Source: Phycisphaerae bacterium
Lineage (GTDB): Bacteria > Planctomycetota > Phycisphaerae > UBA1845 > PWPN01
DNA length: 64,000 nt
Reading direction: 5' to 3'
NCBI GenBank assembly: GCA_018003015.1
Contig: JAGNEZ010000025.1
Location: 19,462 to 83,461 of the forward strand
The notes below the pieces were generated by a model. The model saw only the letters and a program-made list of their open reading frames with translations. It made no database searches and was not told the DNA's origin. Position numbers and translations under genes: made by a program. Positions 1 through 7,038 of the stretch are shown here, piece by piece; within the stretch, counting starts at the first letter, position 1; each line of letters starts with the position of its first letter.

Positions 1-75
1 GCGTATCAAGACTCGTTTGCCGAGCGGTTCCACCGTCTCGAACTTGGCCCTCTGGCGACGGATATCCCGCTGCAT
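1..75 (-). CDS. N-terminal fragment, GroES-like co-chaperonin (partial)
   Basis: Only the first 25 codons lie inside the window; the gene runs off the left edge. The visible peptide has a basic start (MQRDIRRQRAKF) followed by VEPLGKRVLIR, which resembles the first strand of GroES-type co-chaperonins (family pattern PLGDRVLV). The start is well supported: AAGGAGAGG stands 4-6 bases before the ATG on the minus strand, and a perfect TATAAT box lies further upstream. About ten residues precede the GroES-like strand, so this would be an N-terminally extended paralog. The match is too short to exclude another small protein. Confidence 0.45.
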   Translation of the reverse strand, partial: MQRDIRRQRAKFETVEPLGKRVLIR

Positions 76-123
76 GTCCTCTCCTTGCGGTTGAAGGTTG
101 GATGCACCGTAGCAATGTCGCGG

Positions 124-152
124 ATTATACCGAGCGATGGGCACAATGCCAG
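124..152 (-). promoter_or_regulatory. Sigma70-like promoter for the gene at 75
   Basis: On the minus strand CTGGCA (147-152) and a perfect TATAAT (124-129) are separated by 17 bases. Transcription would start near 117, giving a leader of about 42 bases before the ATG at 75. No CIRCE-type repeat, as found before many groES genes, is visible. Confidence 0.5.
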
Positions 153-175
153 TGAAAAATGTGGATATTGCGATC

Positions 176-649
176 TCAGGGCTGCCGATCCGGTGACGCT
201 GCCGGATCGCGCGGTGGCGAGCGAGGCGTGCTCTGCGTGCCGCCGGCCCGCGCCTTTCTGATGAAGTCGATGAAACGATCCTTGGGGATGTAGCCGACCT
301 CCATCCGATAACTGCCGTCCGGCTTGACGATCACGAAGGCCGGCGTGCTGTTGACGCCGTACTTGCTGAGGTACTGGGCATACTCGGCCGAGGAGTCCTT
401 CTCCAGAAGGAGATTGATGGTATCCTGCAGCAGGGCTCCGACTTCCGGGGCGGCCACGACTTCGCCGTGCATTCGGTTGGAGTCCTCGTTCATCCACCAC
501 TTGTAGAAGATGAACAGGTCCTTGCCCTGCTCGCGAGCCTGGTTTTCGGCGGTTTGATAGTCCCATCGCCAGCGGTAGTCCTGGCAGCCGGCCGCGAGCA
601 GGAGGCTGCAAGCCAGGACTCCGCGCAGCCGGACGGACGCGGCGGCCAT
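176..649 (-). CDS. Thioredoxin-fold lipoprotein lacking the CxxC motif
   Basis: Protein of 157 residues. The ATG at 649 gives a compact lipoprotein signal (MAAASVRLRGVLACSLLLAAGC), with lipobox LAAGC at about residues 18-22, so the mature protein should be membrane anchored. The body resembles a thioredoxin-like domain of the Thioredoxin_7 type: GKDLFIFYKWW on strand 1, then STPAFVIVKPDG containing the cis-proline loop, then IPKDRFIDFIRKA as the last helix. The usual WCxxC site is replaced by KWWMNEDSN, so disulfide chemistry of the normal kind is unlikely. A scaffold or binding role is possible. The reading frame stays open upstream of 649, but those codons look non-coding. It lies 92 bases downstream of the methyltransferase gene on the same strand. 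Confidence 0.7.
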   Translation of the reverse strand: MAAASVRLRGVLACSLLLAAGCQDYRWRWDYQTAENQAREQGKDLFIFYKWWMNEDSNRMHGEVVAAPEVGALLQDTINLLLEKDSSAEYAQYLSKYGVNSTPAFVIVKPDGSYRMEVGYIPKDRFIDFIRKARAGGTQSTPRSPPRDPAASPDRQP

Positions 650-741
650 GGGTGAACAGATCGCGGAGCCGTGATCACGGGAGACGGTCCTAGGCATCTG
701 GATTCTCATCTGAGGAATGACGTTGGTGCGCGGGTGTCCGC

Positions 742-1392
742 CTACGCAGCCACAATCCGCTGAGAGGGCTGCGACTGCGGGCGGTTGGTAATGAATACGA
801 TCTGGAACAGGTCCACCTGGTCCAGCTTGTAACGGAAATCGACTTCCAGGCCGGTCTCCTGGATCAGCTCCTGCAGGCACAGATCGCTCCGCCATCCGAG
901 GTGCTGACAGAGGGGGCAGAGCCACTTCTCGATCAAGCCGATGATGCGGTTGCTGGAGCGGAAGTGGTTGATGATGACCATCTGGCCGCCCGGCCGGGTG
1001 ACGCGCCGGGTTTCCTCGACCAGTTTCACCGGATCGCTGACCACGGTGATGACGTGGCTGAGGAGTACATGGTCAAAGGCATGGTCAGGGAACGGTAGGA
1101 CCAGGGCGTTGCCCAGGCAGAGGTTGACGAAATCGAGGTTGTGCTGTTCGATTCGCCGACTCGCCCGGCGGAGCATGCCCTCGCTGAGATCGATCCCAGT
1201 GACCTTGGCATGCCGGGGATAGGAGGGCAGGGCCAAGCCGGTGCCGACGCCGATGTCGAGGACCTTCTCACCGGGGCGGATATGCATCTGCTCGATGGCT
1301 CGGGTGGTGCGGCGATGGACGATCCCGGGCCAGAGCATGTCGTAAAAATAGGCCCAGACGTTGTAAATGCTGCGCGTCGTTTTTTCTTGCAT
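742..1392 (-). CDS. Class I SAM-dependent methyltransferase, PmtA-like
   Basis: 216 residues. Motif I is VLDIGVGTGLALP (about residues 44-56), followed by the acidic VTGIDLSEGML motif that would bind the SAM ribose and by FDHVLLSHVITVVSDP as the post-motif region. The N-terminus (IYNVWAYFYDMLWPGIVHRRTTRAIE) and the late NHFRSSN stretch resemble bacterial phosphatidylethanolamine N-methyltransferases of the PmtA group. These methylate PE toward phosphatidylcholine at the membrane face. Substrate assignment is by resemblance only; ubiquinone/menaquinone methyltransferases share the same core. GAGGG lies about ten bases before the ATG. The gene is followed on the same strand by the thioredoxin-fold lipoprotein and could be cotranscribed with it. 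Confidence 0.8.
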   Translation of the reverse strand: MQEKTTRSIYNVWAYFYDMLWPGIVHRRTTRAIEQMHIRPGEKVLDIGVGTGLALPSYPRHAKVTGIDLSEGMLRRASRRIEQHNLDFVNLCLGNALVLPFPDHAFDHVLLSHVITVVSDPVKLVEETRRVTRPGGQMVIINHFRSSNRIIGLIEKWLCPLCQHLGWRSDLCLQELIQETGLEVDFRYKLDQVDLFQIVFITNRPQSQPSQRIVAA

Positions 1393-1460
1393 GGGGCAGC
1401 GCCCTCAAGTCCTTGCCATGACCAGAAACTAGCTTAGCCATGGATCGCGGGCCACGCAAG

Positions 1461-1490
1461 CCGCCGGTCTACCCCGGCGGGGGCGTTTTT
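1461..1490 (+). terminator. Hairpin with T-tract, orphan on the plus strand
   Basis: CCGCCGG (1461-1467) pairs with CCGGCGG (1474-1480) around a six-base loop, followed by GGGCG and five T residues (1486-1490). It has the form of an intrinsic terminator reading left to right, but both flanking genes are on the minus strand. It lies between the redoxin stop (1625) and the methyltransferase start. No other feature is visible in 1393-1624. Confidence 0.35.
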
Positions 1491-1624
1491 CGGGCGGCGA
1501 GAACGCGGGTGTCGGTCCCCCGGCAGCGGCCCGGCGGCAAGAAACGGGCTTCGCAATGGGGCGCGCATGGGGGTGTGGCGCTGCTTATCGGACATCAGGC
1601 CGGGGGCTGGGGGGGGTAACCGAC

Positions 1625-2242
1625 TCACCGGGCATACTTGACAGTGCAACCATACGGTTCGGTGCGGCTCTTAGCCACATCCCGGCCGGCGAGCAAGTCT
1701 TCGACAGCCGCCCCGACGAAGTTCTTTTCGCCCTGGTCGTCGATTGCCCCGGTGTAGGCCAGCTTTCCGGTCTTGTCGATGACGAAGAGATGGGGCGTTT
1801 TCGTGGCGACGAAGGCGTGTCCGGTTTTTCCGTCCGGGTCGAGGAGCACGGGGAAGTTGAGTCCGGTTTCGGCGGCATAGACGCGGTTGGCCTCGGCCTT
1901 CTGGCCGGCGGTCGAGTCCACGCCGAGCCAGATGACGCCCTTGGCGGCGTACTTGGCGTAGGTTTTCTGCATCACCTGGTCGACCTGTTTGCCCCGGCTT
2001 ACCGGACAGCCGGGATTCATCCACTCCAGGACGACGATCTTGCCCTTGAACTCGGATAGGGTAAATGCCTTGCCGTAAGCATCTTTCAGGTTGAAGTCCG
2101 GCGCCGGCTTTCCGATCTCGGCGGTTTTGGCCACCTCGGCTTTGGGCTGGTTCTCACCAGCGGACGCCGCCATGCTCGCCGCGAAAGCTGCAGCGGCTGC
2201 CAGGGCGATCCCGAGCGGTCCGTAGAGACGCATTGTGTTCAC
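1625..2242 (-). CDS. Exported redoxin / AhpC-TSA family protein
   Basis: 205 residues from a GTG start at 2242. AAAGGAG lies 7 bases upstream of that GTG, which favours it over the in-frame ATG at 2233 and the far upstream start at 2305. A signal peptide (about residues 4-30, alanine rich, ending near AASAGE) predicts export. The redoxin domain begins IGKPAPDFNLKDAYGK and continues VVLEWMNPGCPVSRGKQV, where one cysteine takes the place of CxxC. It ends with a second cysteine in YGCTVKYAR. The GCxVKY ending is typical of a group of exported thioredoxin-like proteins common in Planctomycetota. A peroxidase or disulfide-exchange role using the two distant cysteines is plausible but not shown. 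Confidence 0.85.
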   Translation of the reverse strand: MNTMRLYGPLGIALAAAAAFAASMAASAGENQPKAEVAKTAEIGKPAPDFNLKDAYGKAFTLSEFKGKIVVLEWMNPGCPVSRGKQVDQVMQKTYAKYAAKGVIWLGVDSTAGQKAEANRVYAAETGLNFPVLLDPDGKTGHAFVATKTPHLFVIDKTGKLAYTGAIDDQGEKNFVGAAVEDLLAGRDVAKSRTEPYGCTVKYAR

Positions 2243-2411
2243 GTTTGATCTCCTTTCGTTCTGGTCAGTGATCGTTTGACTCATCGTCCGATAGCTTATA
2301 GTCACGGGGAGGATTCCCGACCAGGAACAGAGCTAACTCGGAAGACTGGTTGCTGTCGTGTTTATTGATGCGTGATGGCCCGAAGCGTTCGCGGAATCGT
2401 GGTTTCGCTGA

Positions 2412-2440
2412 TTGAACGCCCCGGCTATCGGGCCTATGAT
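2412..2440 (+). promoter_or_regulatory. Sigma70-like promoter for the UVR-domain gene
   Basis: TTGAAC (2412-2417), a 17-base spacer and TATGAT (2435-2440). The predicted start near 2447 leaves a leader of about 70 bases before the ATG at 2519. Confidence 0.5.
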
Positions 2441-2518
2441 TGAATGGGGAGCGCGAGTTCTAGGGTCTGACGAGGAATCAGGCCGTACTACCAGGCGTGA
2501 AGACGGGCAGGGTGTACC

Positions 2519-3295
2519 ATGGCAGCCAAGGATCTCAAGTGGGTGACTGACGGCTGGCCCTATGTGTCGGGCCAAGTCAGCGTCCGCCGTGTCCGCGGCT
2601 CGGACAACCGCATCAAGATTCAGATGCGCGTGGACCTGGGCGTCCTGCAGATGGAGACGTTCGGGCGCCCGGACGGCAGTCGCCCGTACGACCACGAATC
2701 GCTTCTGGAGTATCACCGGGATCGACTTGAAGCCTCTCGGCGAGCGAACGGCAACGATCTGGGTTTCGCCCTGGACAGCGACGAGTGTCGCGACCTGCGC
2801 GAAGAGGCATTTCAGTACTACCAGCGTTACCTGGCCAATTTCGTGCTGGAGGACTACGAGGCTGTCGCGAGGGACACGCGTCGCAACATTGAGGTCCTGG
2901 ATCTGTGCCGCACCTACGCAAGGGACGACGAAGACCGCTACTCCCTCGAGGCGTATCGGCCGTACATTGTCATGATGAACAGCCAGAGCCAAGCTCTCGG
3001 GGCTATGCGACTGGGCTCGTATCGCACGGCACTGAAGCACGTTGAGGCCGGGATGCGGGCCATTCGTGACTTCTTCCGGCGAGCCCGCCAGCCCAAGGCC
3101 TTCCGCGAGTCGAGCGAGGTTGAGGTCCTGCGCACGCTCCGGAAGGAGATTCTGCGCCGGCTTCCGGTGGACCCGACCCGGGTGGTGCGTCGCAAGCTCA
3201 AGAAGGCGATCGAGCAGGAGCGATACGAGGATGCGGCCCGCTATCGGGACCAGCTCGAAGCCCTGCTGGGGCACGACCGTCCGTCGGTCGAGTGA
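2519..3295 (+). CDS. UVR (UvrB/UvrC) motif protein
   Basis: 258 residues. The clear element is C-terminal: about residues 224-250 (RRKLKKAIEQERYEDAARYR and on) form a UVR motif, the two-helix module through which UvrB and UvrC contact each other and which also occurs in regulators such as McsA and ClpC. The rest is charged and mainly helical, with an N-terminal stretch of about 80 residues (KWVTDGWPYVSGQVSVRRV) that I do not recognise. No helicase or nuclease motifs are present, so it is not UvrB or UvrC. I infer an adaptor or regulator role. It is transcribed alone, between a good promoter and a hairpin terminator. Confidence 0.8.
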   Translation: MAAKDLKWVTDGWPYVSGQVSVRRVRGSDNRIKIQMRVDLGVLQMETFGRPDGSRPYDHESLLEYHRDRLEASRRANGNDLGFALDSDECRDLREEAFQYYQRYLANFVLEDYEAVARDTRRNIEVLDLCRTYARDDEDRYSLEAYRPYIVMMNSQSQALGAMRLGSYRTALKHVEAGMRAIRDFFRRARQPKAFRESSEVEVLRTLRKEILRRLPVDPTRVVRRKLKKAIEQERYEDAARYRDQLEALLGHDRPSVE

Positions 3296-3360
3296 GTCCG
3301 CCGGCCCGGGGTTCCTGTCGCCCTCCCTCTCGCTGGACAAGGCATTGCCACGTGCTGACG

Positions 3361-3387
3361 CCGGTCGATCGTGCCGACCGGTCTTTC
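3361..3387 (+). terminator. Intrinsic terminator after the UVR-domain gene
   Basis: CCGGTCG (3361-3367) and CGACCGG (3375-3381) form a 7-bp stem with a 7-base loop, followed by TCTTTC. It lies 66 bases past the stop codon and just before the next promoter, as expected for a transcription-unit boundary. Confidence 0.55.
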
Positions 3388-3405
3388 CTGACGCGTACCG
3401 ACCAT

Positions 3406-3434
3406 TTGACAGCCGAAGCACTTTGCCTGACAAC
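3406..3434 (+). promoter_or_regulatory. Possible promoter for the amidohydrolase gene
   Basis: A perfect TTGACA (3406-3411) is followed after 17 bases by a weak GACAAC (3429-3434). Its position immediately after the preceding terminator and about 40 bases before the ATG supports it; the poor -10 box lowers confidence. Confidence 0.35.
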
Positions 3435-3476
3435 AGCGCGTGCGACACCGGGCTGTCGTGAAGCGAGGGACGACGC

Positions 3477-5105
3477 ATGCCGGCGGAAGGTGCTGTGCTG
3501 ATCCGTAACGCCATGATCTACGACGGCTCGGGCCAGGCTCCCGACCGGGGCGAGATTGCGATCGAAGGCGACACCATCGCCGCGGTGGGGCGGTCGCTCG
3601 GTGTTCAGGCGGGTTTGGAGATCGACGCCGAGGGCCTGGCGGTAGCGCCCGGTTTCATCAACATGTTGAGCTGGGCCAACGAGTCGCTCATCCACGACGG
3701 GCGATCGCAGAGTGACATCCGGCAGGGAGTCACGCTCGAGGTGCTCGGCGAGGGCAGTTCCATGGGGCCGTGGAACAGCACGATGAAGAAGGAGGAGCGC
3801 GACCTTCAAGCCGACATCAAGTACGACATTGAGTGGACGACGCTGGGTGAGTTCCTCGATTACCTGGTTGCCCGCGGCATCTCCTGCAACGTGGCCTCAT
3901 TCGTCGGGGCGACGACGGTGCGGGTGCACGAGCTCGGATATGCGGATCGGCCGCCGAGCCCGGTGGAACTGGAGCGGATGTGCAGGCTGGTGCGCAATGC
4001 GATGGCCGAGGGGGCGATGGGAGTTGCCTCGGCGTTGATTTACACGCCGGGCTTCTTCGCCAAGACCGACGAACTGATCGCCCTGGCGGGAGCGGCTGCC
4101 GAGTACGACGGCCTTTACATCTCGCACATTCGCAACGAAGGGGACAACATCATGGAGGCCCTGGGCGAGTTCCTGACGATCGCGAGGGAAGCGGGAGCCC
4201 GCTCGGAGATCTATCATCTGAAGGCTTCGGGCCGGGCCAACTGGGACAAGATCGAGGGGGTCTTCGAGAAGATCGAGGCGGCGCGGGCCGGCGGCCTGCA
4301 GATCACGGCGGACATGTACCCTTACCACGCCAGTTCGACCGGCCTGGACAGCATCATGCCCCCGTGGGTCCAGGAGGGTGGTCACCGGGCCTGGGTTGAC
4401 CGGCTGAAGGACGCGGCGATCCGCAAGCGGGTCAAGCGTGAGATGCGCATTCCCAGCACCGGGTGGGACAATGGCTGGCTGTCTGCCGGATCTCCGGAGA
4501 ACATTTTGCTGGTCGGTTTTCGTTCCGAGCGACTGAAACCCTTGGCCGGCCGGACGCTGGCGGAAGTGGCGGCGGCGCGGGGTTGCTCGCCGGAGGACAC
4601 GGCCATAGATCTGGTCATCGAGGACGACAGCCGGGTTGGGGCGTCGTTCTTCAGCATGTCCGAGGAGAACATCCGGAAGGAGATTTGCCGGCCGTGGGTC
4701 AGCTTCTGTTCCGATTCCGGGTCGCTGGCCACGGAGGGGGTTTTTTTGAGGAGTCAGCCTCACCCGCGGGCCTACGGCGCGTTTGCCCGGCTGCTCGGGA
4801 AGTACGTTCGTGACGAGAAGTTGATTCCGCTGCAGGAGGCCGTTCGCCGGCTGACATCGCTGCCGGCGGAGAACCTGCGTATCCGGGGCCGGGGCCGCCT
4901 GGCACCCGGCTATTTCGCGGATGTGGTGGTCTTTGACCCGGCGGCGGTCCACGATCACGCGACCTTCCGGCAGCCTCACCAGTATGCCACGGGCATGGTT
5001 CACGTCCTGGTCAACGGCGTGCAGGTACTCAAGGACGGCGAGCACACCGGGGCCACGCCCGGCCGGGTGGTACGTGGCCCGGGATGGCGGCGCACGGTGT
5101 GCTAA
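3477..5105 (+). CDS. N-acyl-D-amino-acid deacylase family amidohydrolase (atypical metal site)
   Basis: 542 residues, close to the usual 480-560 of the family. The start is preceded by GCGAGGG. The composite beta-sandwich appears at both ends (VLIRNAMIYDGSG and GRLAPGYFADVVVFDPA). The barrel carries YISHIRNEGD and IYHLKASG, matching the two histidines of D-aminoacylase, and FCSDSGSLA, matching the catalytic aspartate loop. The usual HxH after strand 1 (PGFIDxHxH) is missing: here the sequence is PGFINMLSWANES. The region where D-aminoacylases carry a metal-ligand cysteine reads VLGEGSS. The protein therefore has the fold but a changed metal centre. There is no clear signal peptide, so it is probably cytoplasmic. 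Hydrolysis of N-acylated D-amino acids or related amides is a family-level guess. It overlaps a minus-strand small gene tail to tail by 4 bases. Confidence 0.8.
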   Translation: MPAEGAVLIRNAMIYDGSGQAPDRGEIAIEGDTIAAVGRSLGVQAGLEIDAEGLAVAPGFINMLSWANESLIHDGRSQSDIRQGVTLEVLGEGSSMGPWNSTMKKEERDLQADIKYDIEWTTLGEFLDYLVARGISCNVASFVGATTVRVHELGYADRPPSPVELERMCRLVRNAMAEGAMGVASALIYTPGFFAKTDELIALAGAAAEYDGLYISHIRNEGDNIMEALGEFLTIAREAGARSEIYHLKASGRANWDKIEGVFEKIEAARAGGLQITADMYPYHASSTGLDSIMPPWVQEGGHRAWVDRLKDAAIRKRVKREMRIPSTGWDNGWLSAGSPENILLVGFRSERLKPLAGRTLAEVAAARGCSPEDTAIDLVIEDDSRVGASFFSMSEENIRKEICRPWVSFCSDSGSLATEGVFLRSQPHPRAYGAFARLLGKYVRDEKLIPLQEAVRRLTSLPAENLRIRGRGRLAPGYFADVVVFDPAAVHDHATFRQPHQYATGMVHVLVNGVQVLKDGEHTGATPGRVVRGPGWRRTVC

Positions 5106-5260
5106 TGCTGGTGTCCCGGCCGATGGCCGCGGCGATGATGCACCCACAGGCCGATGAGGCCCGCGATGGCGACGAAGAGGACAATAGCCATGAAGATGAT
5201 GGCCGCCTGCCGTGCGTCGATGGGCTCCAGGGGAGCGGGGTAATAGGGATAGAGAGGCAT
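5102..5260 (-). CDS. Small single-pass membrane protein, 52 residues
   Basis: Read directly from the minus strand. The peptide begins MPLYPYYPAPLEPIDARQ, continues with about 20 hydrophobic residues (AAIIFMAIVLFVAIAGLIGL, about residues 20-39) forming one membrane span, and ends in a basic histidine/arginine tail (WVHHRRGHRPGHQH). AGGAGG (complement of 5267-5272) stands 6 bases before the ATG, one of the best ribosome sites in the window. The stop overlaps the stop of the convergent amidohydrolase gene by 4 bases. The histidine-rich tail could bind metal or face the cytoplasm as an anchor. I recognise no family. It may be cotranscribed with an upstream minus-strand gene, because it begins 76 bases after the GH109-type gene ends. 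Confidence 0.65.
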   Translation of the reverse strand: MPLYPYYPAPLEPIDARQAAIIFMAIVLFVAIAGLIGLWVHHRRGHRPGHQH

Positions 5261-5336
5261 AGCCCACCTCCTCTCGCAACGTCACGTGAATCACCCACGA
5301 CCCCGCGGACGCCGACAAATTCTAGGCCGGGCGAGT

Positions 5337-6716
5337 TCAGGCCTCCAGAATGCCCATGGGCGGGGTCGTCTTCCAGCGACCGCGGGTGAAATCGGGGAAG
5401 TCCGCCGGGCGGGAGCGGTTGGCGACCGAGCGGGCGGTGAGTTCGACCGGAGCGCTCCAGGCGGCGGCGTCGTAGACGTCCTGATCGGGGTACTGGCCGG
5501 TCCGGAGGGCCCGGATGAGGCGGAAGTCCTCGATGAAGTCCATTCCCCCGTGGCCGGCGCCCTTGGAGCGATCCTGCATGGTCTTCCAGAGCGGATGATC
5601 AAACTCCGGGCGGTACTTGTCGGCCGGTTCCCAGTCGTGGCCGTCGGTTCGGCCCTCGAGGTGAATCTGGTCGGGGAAGCCGCGGAAGATGCCCTTGGTG
5701 CCCTGGACGACGAGCAGACGGCTGTAGGGCCGGGGCAGGTTGGTGTCATGCTGGAGGAGAATCGTGAGGCCTTTCACGGTCTTGATCAGGGTAGAATTGA
5801 CGTCGCCGAGCACGTACTTCTCCTTGCGCCGCGGGTCGTCGGCCGGGAGGTGCTCGGCCGCGTAGGCCTGCAGTCCCTTGGAGGGTCCGCTCATCGAGAC
5901 GAGGAAATCGAAGCGGTCGCCGCGGTTGATGTTCATGTACTGGGCGACGGGGCCCAGGCCGTGGGTGGGATAAAGGTTGGCATCCATCTTCATGGCGTGG
6001 ACCCGGCGCCAGAGGCCTTCACCTCCTTTACTAAACTTGATTCCTCTCAAGTCGTGCATGTAGCCGCACTCGGCGTGGAGCAGCTCGCCGAACAGGCCCT
6101 TGCGGACCATGTTCATGATCATCAACTCGCTGCGGTCGTAGCAGCAGTTCTCCATCATGACCGCGTGTTTGCCCACTTTCTCCGCGGTCTCGACCAGTTG
6201 CCAGCAACCCTCGAGGGTCAACGACGCGGGCACTTCCGTGGCGGCGTGTTTGCCGGCCTTGAGGGCGGCCACGCACACCGGCACGTGCCACTCCCACGGT
6301 GTCGCGGTGTAGACCAGGTCCAGTTCCTCCTGCTCGCACAACCGCCGGAAATCCTCCGGCCCCTTGGTGTACGCCGTCGGCTTGGGCTTACCCGCCTTGG
6401 CGCACATCTCCTGTACCCGGGCGGCCTTCTCGGGCACGACGTCGCAGACCGCCTTCAGCTCGACGCCCTCGATCTTGAGGAGGTTGTTGACGTGGCCGGT
6501 GCCCATGCCGCCCACACCGACGAAACCCACCCTGATGGTCTCGCGGGCTTTCGGGGCGGGAATGGTTGTGGCCACGCTCATCCGGGGCATCTCGGCGCAC
6601 CCTTCGGTCGCCAGCGCGGCGAAGACCGTGCCCGCCGAGGCCAGGGCGGTGTTCTTGAGCAGATCACGACGGTTCAGGTTGACATTCGATTGGCCAGCGG
6701 ATTGGTTCATCATCAT
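5337..6716 (-). CDS. Gfo/Idh/MocA-fold glycosidase, GH109-type (alpha-N-acetylgalactosaminidase-like)
   Basis: 459 residues. The N-terminus has a twin-arginine signal (NLNRRDLLKNTALASAG), so it is exported folded, with its cofactor. The Rossmann motif is VGFVGVGGMGTGHV (about residues 62-75). The following stretches match the GH109 family closely: TATPWEWHVPVCVAALKAGK, ATEVPASLTLEGCWQLV, MMENCCYDRSELMIMNMV and YPTHGLGPVAQYMNINRGDR. Family members use tightly bound NAD in a redox-assisted cleavage of alpha-GalNAc linkages. The named substrate is from the family; other sugars are possible. AAGGA lies just before a run of three ATG codons, so the exact start is uncertain by two codons. It is divergent from dprA across 322 bases. 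Confidence 0.88.
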   Translation of the reverse strand: MMMNQSAGQSNVNLNRRDLLKNTALASAGTVFAALATEGCAEMPRMSVATTIPAPKARETIRVGFVGVGGMGTGHVNNLLKIEGVELKAVCDVVPEKAARVQEMCAKAGKPKPTAYTKGPEDFRRLCEQEELDLVYTATPWEWHVPVCVAALKAGKHAATEVPASLTLEGCWQLVETAEKVGKHAVMMENCCYDRSELMIMNMVRKGLFGELLHAECGYMHDLRGIKFSKGGEGLWRRVHAMKMDANLYPTHGLGPVAQYMNINRGDRFDFLVSMSGPSKGLQAYAAEHLPADDPRRKEKYVLGDVNSTLIKTVKGLTILLQHDTNLPRPYSRLLVVQGTKGIFRGFPDQIHLEGRTDGHDWEPADKYRPEFDHPLWKTMQDRSKGAGHGGMDFIEDFRLIRALRTGQYPDQDVYDAAAWSAPVELTARSVANRSRPADFPDFTRGRWKTTPPMGILEA

Positions 6717-6785
6717 GCATCCTTACGGAGGGACCAGCGATCGGGTGGGCATCGACACACCCATTCCGCACACAACCGGGGAGCC

Positions 6786-6815
6786 AGTGTACGAGACGAT
6801 GGCCGGCCATGTAAA
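6786..6815 (-). promoter_or_regulatory. Promoter with palindromic spacer before the GH109-type gene
   Basis: On the minus strand TTTACA (6810-6815) and TACACT (6786-6791) are 18 bases apart, giving a start near 6779 and a leader of about 63 bases. Almost the whole spacer is a perfect 12-base palindrome, ATGGCCGGCCAT (6799-6810), which could be an operator. In the rest of the 322-base gap (6717-7038) I see only the ribosome site of dprA. Confidence 0.35.
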
Positions 6816-7038
6816 GACCGGCTGTGACCGGGCCCTCTCGACTTCGACGCGGGCTTGCCGGCGTGGAGCCCGATGTTCGGCGCCGGTCAGGGATCATCGC
6901 GGGCCCTGCCAACGGACCCGGGGGCAGGCTCAGTGGAAGCCGGGCGGCCGGTTCCGCCGCCTCTTCCATCGGATACCGGTGCATTCTATCATGGCGACCG
7001 CAGATCACGACCTGATCAGCCGGAAGGAGCCATCCTGC

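Noticed and set aside
5286..6827. 513-codon open frame on the plus strand
   Set aside because: It is antisense to the GH109-type gene, which has strong family motifs; the plus frame has none.
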